From Trabulsiella guamensis ATCC 49490 (GTDB lineage Bacteria > Pseudomonadota > Gammaproteobacteria > Enterobacterales > Enterobacteriaceae): 64,000 bases of DNA. The DNA is taken from contig NZ_JMTB01000043.1 of the NCBI RefSeq assembly GCF_000734965.1, forward strand, positions 1-64,000, read 5' to 3'. This document shows, one piece after another, positions 1 to 8,342 of this stretch (position 1 is the stretch's first letter; each line of letters starts with the position of its first letter). The notes under the pieces are model-generated. The model was not told where the DNA came from. It did not search any database and saw only the letters and a program-made list of their open reading frames with translations. The position numbers were made by a program, and so were the translations under genes.

Positions 1-55
1 TTCTCACTGATCATCATGGTTATTTATGATTCAGGCAGATACGCACCCCTTCCTG

Positions 56-75
56 CGCCTCCACTGACGGAGGCG
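56..75. repeat. Short GC-rich inverted repeat near the left edge
   Basis: CGCCTCC at 56-62 pairs with GGAGGCG at 69-75 around a 6-nt loop. No run of T follows on either strand, so it is not a standard intrinsic terminator. It could end dcuB-side transcription weakly or be incidental. Nothing else in the first 100 bases is assignable. Confidence 0.35.
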
Positions 76-102
76 GCGGAGGTGTGCGAAAACCCGCTGT
101 CG

Positions 103-264
103 TTAACTGCGCTGTTCATCCCCGGCTTTTTTTCGTGGTGAGAGTGGATGCCGGTACTGCTTATATGAAGCATGTTTGCGCATAAAGGAGTCCAGCAAAA
201 ACTGGGCGTCCTGTTGTTCAACTTTTTTCTCACCGGCAGCACCGGTATTTTCTTGCATGCTTAC
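103..264 (-). CDS. Hypothetical small protein, about 53 aa
   Basis: A short minus-strand frame lies downstream of dcuB. It could start at ATG 273 or ATG 264. An AGGG stretch sits about 8 nt before the 273 start, which would give 56 residues. The product is hydrophilic and charged, with an ENTGAAGEKKVEQQDAQ stretch near the N-terminus and a basic C-terminus (SPRKKAGDEQRS), and has no membrane segment or signal peptide. I do not recognise the family. In E. coli fumB follows dcuB, and this is not the start of FumB. It may be a small gene, the front of a broken gene, or chance coding in the dcuB trailer. Only the upstream AGGG and its position argue that it is real. Confidence 0.3.
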   Translation of the reverse strand, partial: VSMQENTGAAGEKKVEQQDAQFLLDSFMRKHASYKQYRHPLSPRKKAGDEQRS

Positions 265-384
265 CATATTAATTACCCTGACATTGTCCCGAGAACAGAA
301 TACGTCGGAAATGAAAACCACACCGGAGCTGAACGCAATGACCTTTGTCACTGCCAACAGCCCCGGTTGCATAACCTGAATTCC

Positions 385-1726
385 TTACAGGAATCCGTAC
401 ATGGCGGCAAAGATCCAGCCAAAGACGCAGGACACGCTGACGCCAATCAGACCCGGCAGAATGAAGCTATGGTTAATGACGAAGCGCCCAATGCGGGTGG
501 TTCCGGAACGGTCGAACTGAATCGCCGCCAGATCGCTTGGGTAGGTCGGCAGAATGTAGTAGCCGTAGCACGCCGGGGCAGACGCCACGATGTACGCCGG
601 ATCAACGCCGATAGCCAGTGCGACCGGAACAATTGCCGCCAGAGCAGCAGCCTGGGAGTTAACAAACTTGGACACCAGCAGCAGTACAATTGCGTAGGCC
701 CACGGATACTCTTTTACCATTTCGCCCAGTACGCCCTGGATTTCTTTCATGTGCGCACCGAACATGGTTTCTGCCATCCAGGCGATACCATACACCGCCA
801 CAATCGCGATCATCCCTGAACGGAAAACTTCGTTTTTAGAGATAGACGCAGGATTGGTTTTCGTCAGGATGATAATCAGCGCCCCGGTCAACAGCATGAA
901 CATCTGAATGACCAGCACCATGGACAGCGATTTGCCGCCAAAGGAAGGACGCAGTTCAGAGAAAGCCCCCAGGATAGAAACGACCGCAATGGCACCGAGG
1001 AAGATCCACATTGCCAGCCAGTTGCTTTTCGGCAGTTTTTTTGTCCAGCAGTGTTGCGGTGTCACCATATACATAGTGATGGTTTTCCGGCACAGAGATG
1101 AACTTCTGGAAATCTTCGTCTTTATCCAGATCCTTACCACGGAACCAGCTGAAAACACCGATGGCCAGGATACCCAGCAACGTTGACGGGATAGTGATAG
1201 CGAGCAGGTCGAGGAATTCCAGATGCTTGCCTTCAAACGTCACGTTACCCAGCATGGCAACCAGAGAAACCACCGCAACGGAAACCGGGCTGGCGATAAT
1301 CCCCATCTGCGCACCGATGGAGCTGGCGGCCATTGGACGTTCCGGACGAATGTTATTTTTGATCGCCACATCATAGATGATCGGCAGAATGGTATAGACC
1401 ACGTGTCCGGTACCGCAGAGGATGGTCAGGGTACAGGTCACGAACGGCGCGACGATAGAAACATATTTCGGGTTGCGACGCAGCAGTCTTTCGGCAATCT
1501 GCAACATCACATCCAGGCCGCCTGAAGCCTGCAAGGTTGCCGACGCGGCGACCACCGCGATGATCACCAGCATAACGTCAACAGGCGGTTTACCTGGTTC
1601 GAGATGGAAAACGAAAACCAGAATGACGAGGCCGATACCGCCTAACAAACCCAGAGCGATACCGCCTTTCCTGGCACCATAAAACAAACATATTAATATT
1701 ATGAGAAGTTGTATACTAAATAGCAT
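385..1726 (-). pseudogene. dcuB: dcuB, anaerobic C4-dicarboxylate antiporter, frameshifted
   Basis: DcuB exchanges fumarate for succinate across the inner membrane during fumarate respiration and is also the co-sensor of DcuS. The N-terminal frame from ATG 1726 (AGGG ribosome site 7-8 nt upstream) encodes about 230 DcuB residues as far as a Leu-Leu-Asp-Lys-Lys stretch. It then meets a run of seven A on the coding strand (T at 1036-1042), shifts frame and stops at 956. The rest of DcuB ([10 protein letters not shown] onward to the C-terminal AAMYGFL, stop at 385) is intact in a second frame. The span is 446 codons plus stop plus exactly one extra base, and 446 aa is the normal family length. 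One inserted A therefore explains the break. It could be a true phase-type mutation or a homopolymer sequencing error. The next genes upstream are dcuR and dcuS on the same strand. Confidence 0.9.
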
Positions 1727-1913
1727 TTATTTACCCTCGCGATAAAACAATCCAATTTTGATAAATAGATCACAGCCATTGTCTGTTTTTTGTGAATTAG
1801 TGCAGACCCTGACCAATATTCGTTCCGTCTGAAAGCGTGATTAATTTGTAAATATGGAATAAGGACTTCTCATGACATCCATGATCGTTCTTATCGACTT
1901 TTATGGTGTTTTC

Positions 1914-1930
1914 GGGGAGCAAGACTCCCC
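1914..1930. repeat. GC hairpin in the dcuB upstream region
   Basis: GGGGAG at 1914-1919 pairs with CTCCCC at 1925-1930 across a 5-nt loop. If dcuB is transcribed from far upstream, this would be a leader hairpin. No U-tract follows. Confidence 0.35.
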
Positions 1931-2044
1931 TGCGATGGGCAGTATTGAAAAAGGTGAGCAGAGGCAGATTCAGTGGTTCTTGTTGTATCTTTATGAAAAA
2001 TATAGACATAATTTCATCTCACAGAATGTGCTTATCCCTAAGAT

Positions 2045-2065
2045 GTAGCAGTTGTCCCTTGCTAC
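2045..2065. repeat. Inverted repeat followed by T-rich stretch
   Basis: GTAGCA at 2045-2050 pairs with TGCTAC at 2060-2065. On the plus strand it is followed by a TGTTTTAGTTTTTG stretch, which is terminator-like, though no plus-strand gene precedes it. Its role is unknown. Confidence 0.35.
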
Positions 2066-2080
2066 TGTTTTAGTTTTTGT

Positions 2081-2106
2081 TAGTCCGTTTGATTATTTAC
2101 GGACTA
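2081..2106. repeat. Perfect inverted repeat upstream of dcuB
   Basis: TAGTCCGT at 2081-2088 is matched by ACGGACTA at 2099-2106 with a 10-nt AT-rich spacer. It lies about 355 bp upstream of the dcuB start. It could be an operator (DcuR and NarL are expected here) or an RNA hairpin. Both arms are perfect, but no family consensus can be assigned. Confidence 0.5.
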
Positions 2107-2310
2107 CTCCTTTGGGATTAAAAATACACATTCCATGAAGCAGAGGATACTTTATTAACTTTTGTTACCGTTTTTGAAATTAAAAACAATGCGACATCTG
2201 ACAATAACAACACATTGAAATGAAAGCAATATTGTAAATATTTTGATCTGGCACAAATTACAAATTTTCAGCCAGTAACCTTACGCTTTTTGATTTTTCA
2301 TTATCATAAT

Positions 2311-2339
2311 AATTATTACAAATAAATAACGTAATAATT
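2311..2339 (-). terminator. AT-rich inverted repeat just after dcuR
   Basis: AATTATTAC at 2311-2319 is the perfect inverted partner of GTAATAATT at 2331-2339, beginning 20 bp past the dcuR stop. It is a weak candidate terminator for dcuSR, since the stem is almost all A-T. Confidence 0.35.
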
Positions 2340-2358
2340 CGGATAACTTCTCGATTAT

Positions 2359-3078
2359 CTACTGACAATATTGTTTAAGTAAAGAATAATGTTCTGCCTG
2401 AATACGGTAGCGATAAACAGGTCTTCCCGTTACACCATAATGGATGCTGGTAGAAAGAATATGACAATTAACCAGCCAGATAAGATATTTTCGACAGGAT
2501 ACACGGGAGATATTAACTGCATTCGCCAGCTCATCAGTAGAAAACTCGGCATCCTGATGCGCGTCAATCCACTGGCAGATCGTGCACAGAGTTTGTGGTG
2601 TTAAACCTTTTGGCAAACGGCGGGAGTCCTGTTCATTCGCTGCGCTGCCGTGGATCAGTTGATCAAGCTCTGACTGCTCATAATACTGGTGCTTGTCCAT
2701 TTCTCTTTTCTTTTGCAGCCAGTTGGTGAGCGCTTCTTCAAAACGTGAAGCCTGGAACGGTTTGATTAAATAATCAACGACACCGAAGTGTAGCGAATCC
2801 TTAATGGTGGTGGCATCGGCAGCAGACGAAATGACGATGACATCGCTTTTACATCCGGCTGCATGCAGAAGGGGAAGCAGATCCAGCCCGTTCTCTTTCT
2901 GCATATAAATATCGAGCAAAATCAGGTCAATGTGGGTATCGCTATGAAAGATGACCTCTTTGGCCTTCTCCAGCGTAGAGGCGATACCACAACACTCAAA
3001 ACCGGGGATCAGTGAGACATAGCGGCGGTTCAGTTCCGCAACCATGGCGTCGTCATCAATAATAAAGACAGAGATCAT
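2359..3078 (-). CDS. dcuR: DcuR, C4-dicarboxylate response regulator
   Basis: Response regulator that, when phosphorylated by DcuS, activates C4-dicarboxylate genes (in E. coli dcuB, fumB, frdABCD and dctA). The 239-aa length equals E. coli DcuR. The receiver domain fills residues 1-125 with acidic pocket Asp8-Asp9-Asp10, phospho-acceptor Asp56 (LILLDIYMQ) and Lys106 in the IKPFQ motif. The C-terminal half carries the CitB-type helix-turn-helix (around STDELANAVNISRVSCRKYL). Its ATG overlaps the dcuS stop in an ATGA (3075-3078), implying translational coupling. All key residues are present, so the regulator looks functional although its usual target dcuB is broken. Confidence 0.96.
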   Translation of the reverse strand: MISVFIIDDDAMVAELNRRYVSLIPGFECCGIASTLEKAKEVIFHSDTHIDLILLDIYMQKENGLDLLPLLHAAGCKSDVIVISSAADATTIKDSLHFGVVDYLIKPFQASRFEEALTNWLQKKREMDKHQYYEQSELDQLIHGSAANEQDSRRLPKGLTPQTLCTICQWIDAHQDAEFSTDELANAVNISRVSCRKYLIWLVNCHILSTSIHYGVTGRPVYRYRIQAEHYSLLKQYCQ

Positions 3079-4706
3079 GTGCTGGCCCTCTCCCCATCCC
3101 AGGGTATTTGTACGAAAAATTGCGTGAATACACCGGGTTCGGATTCCACAGAAATATTGCCGCCAAGACTTTCAACTTGCTGCTTAACAAGCGCTAAACC
3201 CACGCCACGATCAGTTCCTTTAGACGAGACGCCTTTCACAAAAATGTGCCCGATGCGATCCGCTTCTATTCCTGGACCATCATCGCTGACTTCACAATGT
3301 AACCTGCCATTGCGATAGTATAAGGAGACGCTAATTTCACCTCCAGGCTGATTACCTAACGCGTCGAGAGAATTTTCAATCAAATTTCCGAGTACAGTGA
3401 TCAATACCCCAACCTGATTTTCATCACTGCTGTCCGGTAATTGGCTGTCATGGCTAATCACCAGCTTGTGCCCTGAATCGAAAGCGCGATTAATCTTACT
3501 TAACAAAAATCCTGCAATGACCGGCGATTTTATTTTACCCAACAGTGAGCCTATCTCTTCCTGATAGTTATTAGCCATCTTAATAATATAGTCTTCAAGC
3601 TGCTTATAACTCTTCAGGTGTAGTAATCCCAGAATCACATGTAATTTATTCATGAATTCGTGGGATCGTTCACGGAGTGAGTCCGCATAGTTCACCATAC
3701 CGTCAAGCCGTTGCATCAACTGGCGGACTTCTGTCTTATCTCTGAACGTCGAAATAGCCCCAATAATTTTGCCGTTGCTGCGTACCGGAACGGTATTAAT
3801 GAGCAGCAGCCTGTCTTTAATGTTGATCTCTTCATTGTGATGCGCGATGCCGTCACGCAGCACGCCGCTTAAATCAACAACCTGCGACCACGTATTACTG
3901 AGTGTTGAAAGCTGCGCTTCGTCCGGCGAACGGCGGTAGTCCAGCAACTCCTGTGCGGCCTCGTTAATGAGCGTCACTTCGCCGCTGTCATCGACGGCAA
4001 TCACCCCTTCTTTGATTGACTGCAGCATCGCCTGGCGCTGTTCAAACAGCGTGGAGATCTCATATGGCTCCAGCCCGAACAAAATGCGTTTAAGCACTTT
4101 CACCAGTACCCAGGTTCCCAGCAGGCCCACCAGCACGCCAAATAAAACCGACCAGATAATACTGCCGCGGCTGTCGTTGATTTGCCCGGTTACCCGACTC
4201 AGCTCCAGACCTATCGCCACCACGCCAATCTGCCGGTGATTGTCATCATAAACAGGGGTAAACACGCGTAGCGCCTGGGCGAGAAAACCACGGTTGATAG
4301 CGACATTCTCTTTGCCCTCAAGCGCCAGCAAGATATCGTCGCCTTTAAATGGCTGCCCGATGCGTTGCGCCTCCGGGTGGGAATAGCGCAGAGTTTTCAT
4401 ATCAGTCACAACAATGAACAGCATGTCGTTACGCTTACGCACTGCCTCGGCAATCGCCTGAATGCCGCTCTCCTGCGGTTTTTTCATCAGCCCCTGGCGG
4501 ATTTCCGGTGAATCCGCCAGCGTTCTCGCCACCGCCAGCGCCTTATTGGCCAGCGCATCACTTGTCATGTGGCTTATCTGAAAGAAATAGATCAGGTGTA
4601 CCACCAGCAACACAGAAAACAAGACGGCACTGACCATTAATATCACCGTCGTACCGAGTTTCATCGGTCGTTTGCGCAGCTTGCGGTAAGGCAGGGAGTA
4701 TTTCAT
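3075..4706 (-). CDS. dcuS: DcuS, membrane sensor kinase for C4-dicarboxylates/citrate
   Basis: Sensor kinase of 543 aa, the E. coli length. Domains in order are: a first transmembrane helix (about 21-42), a periplasmic PAS domain with the known ligand residues Arg107, His110, Phe120 and Arg147, a second helix (about 182-203), a cytoplasmic PAS domain (about 222-330), a phospho-acceptor His349 in RERSHEFMNKLH, and a HATPase domain with an N-box (LGNLIENSLDAL) and DDGPGI. In E. coli DcuS needs DcuB (anaerobic) or DctA (aerobic) as a partner to be ligand-responsive. It is co-transcribed with dcuR (ATGA overlap) and divergent from rlmI, whereas in E. coli dcuS is remote from rlmI. Confidence 0.96.
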   Translation of the reverse strand: MKYSLPYRKLRKRPMKLGTTVILMVSAVLFSVLLVVHLIYFFQISHMTSDALANKALAVARTLADSPEIRQGLMKKPQESGIQAIAEAVRKRNDMLFIVVTDMKTLRYSHPEAQRIGQPFKGDDILLALEGKENVAINRGFLAQALRVFTPVYDDNHRQIGVVAIGLELSRVTGQINDSRGSIIWSVLFGVLVGLLGTWVLVKVLKRILFGLEPYEISTLFEQRQAMLQSIKEGVIAVDDSGEVTLINEAAQELLDYRRSPDEAQLSTLSNTWSQVVDLSGVLRDGIAHHNEEINIKDRLLLINTVPVRSNGKIIGAISTFRDKTEVRQLMQRLDGMVNYADSLRERSHEFMNKLHVILGLLHLKSYKQLEDYIIKMANNYQEEIGSLLGKIKSPVIAGFLLSKINRAFDSGHKLVISHDSQLPDSSDENQVGVLITVLGNLIENSLDALGNQPGGEISVSLYYRNGRLHCEVSDDGPGIEADRIGHIFVKGVSSKGTDRGVGLALVKQQVESLGGNISVESEPGVFTQFFVQIPWDGERAST

Positions 4707-4862
4707 CGTGATTCCGGATTCACTGTTTGTGTGGGTATTATCCCTGTTGAGACGGGGAATTTAAAGAAGGCGATGTCAACAAGCCCTTCCCTCCCTGTTC
4801 TCATGTGCTACCCTACGCGCCATTTCTAACCATATCGTTTGCGTTGTCCATGGGAGTACCTA

Positions 4863-6471
<1,609 letters not shown>

Positions 6472-6473
6472 TA

Positions 6474-6500
6474 AAAACCCCGTCTCGACGGGGTTTTTTG
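6474..6500. terminator. Bidirectional terminator between hspQ and yccU
   Basis: An A-run, the stem CCCCGTC/GACGGGG with a 2-nt core, and a T-run form a compact hairpin usable from both sides, ending hspQ (plus) and yccU (minus). Confidence 0.9.
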
Positions 6501-6914
6501 TTATTTCGCCAGCCCTAACCGTGGAATTTCAATCGCAGGACAGCGATCCATCACCACGTTCAGCCCTGCATTGCGGGCAAGCACAGCGGCCTGATCATTA
6601 ATCACGCCCAGTTGCATCCACAGCGTTTTCGCGCCAATGGCAATGGCTTCCTGCGCCACGCCCCATGCTGCTTCTGAATTGCGAAACACATCAACCATGT
6701 CCACTTTTTCCGGCACATCAGCAAGCGTGGCGTACCCTTTCTGCCCCAGCAGCGTCGTGCCAGCCACTTTCGGAGAAACCGGGATCACGTGATACCCCTG
6801 ATCGAGCAGATACTTCATCACCCGATAACTCGGGCGTTCAGGTTTGTCGCTCGCCCCTACCAGCGCGATAGTACGGGTGGATGTCAAAATGCCTGCTATA
6901 TCGTTCTCTTTCAT
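6501..6914 (-). CDS. yccU: YccU, predicted CoA-binding protein
   Basis: A 137-aa Rossmann-fold CoA-binding domain protein. The glycine-rich [17 protein letters not shown] loop near residues 16-32 and the [11 protein letters not shown] tail are typical of the family. No catalytic role is established. Two tandem ATGs occur. The second (6914) is chosen because GGAGG is 6 nt upstream and the family N-terminus is MKExDIAG; starting at 6917 would add one Met. Confidence 0.93.
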   Translation of the reverse strand: MKENDIAGILTSTRTIALVGASDKPERPSYRVMKYLLDQGYHVIPVSPKVAGTTLLGQKGYATLADVPEKVDMVDVFRNSEAAWGVAQEAIAIGAKTLWMQLGVINDQAAVLARNAGLNVVMDRCPAIEIPRLGLAK

Positions 6915-7086
6915 CATTATCCTCCGGGCAACTCTTTAAAGTGTACGACATTCCACACCAGCCAACCATGCATCCCATACTGAAGTATGAGTGCAAAAGC
7001 GATGCCCGTGTCTATATGTTAATAAAATCGTGCTTAGTAAAATTTTGATACACTCTCTTGGGCTAACTCTTTATCAGGAGATACCA

Positions 7087-7749
7087 ATGAAAGCTGGAAC
7101 ACTGCTTCTGAGCGCAACGCTCCTGATCCCGGCCCTGGCCCCGGCCACGACATTACGCCTTACGGGTGATGTCGATCTGCTGGTACTGGATGGCAAAAGA
7201 GTCTCCAGTTCATTACTGCGTGGCGCTGACGGTATTGAACTGGATAATGGCCCGCATCAGGTGGTTTTCAGGGTGGAAAAAATCATCCAGTTGCCTGACA
7301 GAAGTTATCAGCGCTATGCATCCCCACCGCTGATTGCCAGTTTCGATACACGCTTAATCAGCCTGGTGAATGTTAACCTGCCCCGGCTGGAGACACGGGA
7401 AGAGACGCAATCTTTCAGCGCTACCCCCGAAATCACGCTGCTTGATGGCAATGCAGCGCCGATTCCGGTGACGCTGGATATTCTTGCGGTGACGCGAACC
7501 GCCGCCGGTATCGATTATGAACAGGCGGCGGCAGTCTATAACCACAATCGAAAACTGGCTGTCCGGTCACCGTTGAGCGCCCCGCTGCCGGATGACAGCA
7601 CGCTGTTGTCGAAAAAAACCGAGCTTGATTTCCCGTCACTGCAATCGCAAACCCTTGCCGAGCAGCGGCTCAAATACTGGTTCCAGCAGGCAGATTCAGA
7701 CACGCGCAATCGCTTTTTACAGTGGGCGCGTCAACAACCCTCATCATAA
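7087..7749 (+). CDS. csgI: CsgI/YccT, periplasmic curli-modulating protein (DUF2057)
   Basis: A 220-aa secreted protein with a signal peptide (MKAGTLLLSATLLIPALAPA) followed by a DUF2057 domain. In E. coli the homologue YccT (CsgI) restrains CsgA polymerisation in the periplasm. Start 7087 has GGAG about 7 nt upstream and gives a proper signal peptide. The 96-bp upstream in-frame extension does not. It stands alone between yccU and mgsA. Confidence 0.92.
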   Translation: MKAGTLLLSATLLIPALAPATTLRLTGDVDLLVLDGKRVSSSLLRGADGIELDNGPHQVVFRVEKIIQLPDRSYQRYASPPLIASFDTRLISLVNVNLPRLETREETQSFSATPEITLLDGNAAPIPVTLDILAVTRTAAGIDYEQAAAVYNHNRKLAVRSPLSAPLPDDSTLLSKKTELDFPSLQSQTLAEQRLKYWFQQADSDTRNRFLQWARQQPSS

Positions 7750-7850
7750 CCCTGCATTTCTGAACGGATTTATCATTTTTTCGCCCTCACGGTTTGCAGC
7801 CTGAATCGGTTCCAGTAATCTGTCTGCATCTCAAAATGCGGAAGGGTACT

Positions 7851-8309
7851 ATGGAACTCACAACACGCACGCTCCCGGCGCGCAAGCATATCGCACTGGT
7901 TGCGCACGATCACTGTAAAGACATGCTGATGAAATGGGTGGATCGCCACCGTACGTTACTGGAGCGCCACACGCTTTCAGCCACGGGGACGACGGGGAAT
8001 CTGATCCAGCGTGCGACCGGGCTTAATGTTAACGCCATGCTGAGCGGCCCGTTAGGCGGCGACCAGCAGGTGGGCGCGCAGATTTCAGAAGGGAAGATCG
8101 ACGTGCTGATTTTCTTTTGGGATCCGCTCAATGCCGTGCCGCACGATCCCGACGTCAAAGCGCTGCTGCGCCTGGCGACTGTATGGAACATTCCGGTCGC
8201 CACCAACCTTGCTACCGCCGATTTCATTATTCAGGCGCCAAACTTCAGCGATGAAGTGGACATTCTTATCCCCGACTACCCGCGTTATCTGGCGGATCGC
8301 CTGAAGTAA
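7851..8309 (+). CDS. mgsA: MgsA, methylglyoxal synthase
   Basis: Converts dihydroxyacetone phosphate to methylglyoxal and phosphate, an overflow bypass of lower glycolysis. It is 152 aa, the E. coli length. Active-site residues His19, Asp71 (GGDQQ), Asp91 (FFWDPL), His98 and Asp101 (PHDPD) are present, as is the phosphate-binding TGTTG stretch at 45-49. Start 7851 is supported by GGAAGGG 4 nt upstream and the conserved [22 protein letters not shown]-terminus, quoted here in part. Confidence 0.97.
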   Translation: MELTTRTLPARKHIALVAHDHCKDMLMKWVDRHRTLLERHTLSATGTTGNLIQRATGLNVNAMLSGPLGGDQQVGAQISEGKIDVLIFFWDPLNAVPHDPDVKALLRLATVWNIPVATNLATADFIIQAPNFSDEVDILIPDYPRYLADRLK

Positions 8310-8316
8310 GTTCCCG

Positions 8317-8337
8317 GGCTGGCGCACAGCGCCAGCC
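8317..8337. terminator. GC hairpin between convergent mgsA and helD
   Basis: GGCTGGCGC at 8317-8325 pairs with GCGCCAGCC at 8329-8337 over a 3-nt loop. No T-tract follows, so it may be a weak terminator or an RNA-stabilising hairpin. Confidence 0.5.
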
Positions 8338-8342
8338 TGCGG

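Larger units (their letters stand above)
1727..2358. other. dcuB-dcuR intergenic region (632 bp)
   Basis: This AT-rich, non-coding stretch must hold the dcuB promoter, reading leftward. I see no clean TTGAT-N4-ATCAA FNR palindrome or full CRP site. Imperfect candidates are the TTGATCTGGCACAA at 2243-2256 and the TGTGATCTATTTATCA on the minus strand near 1760-1775. Four inverted repeats are visible: 1914-1930, 2045-2065, 2081-2106 and 2311-2339. A 70-codon frame at 1797-2009 has no recognisable product and I regard it as chance. Confidence 0.6.

Noticed and set aside
1036-1042. Programmed -1 ribosomal frameshifting on the A7 run of dcuB
   Set aside because: A -1 shift leads to a third frame, not to the DcuB C-terminal frame. 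Only +1 (or loss of an A) joins the halves.
1797-2009. 70-codon minus-strand frame upstream of dcuB
   Set aside because: No clear ribosome site, no recognisable product, and it lies in the expected promoter/leader region.
2243-2256. FNR-like site TTGATCTGGCACAA in the dcuB-dcuR gap
   Set aside because: The left half matches TTGAT but the right half is CACAA rather than ATCAA, so it is recorded only as an imperfect candidate.
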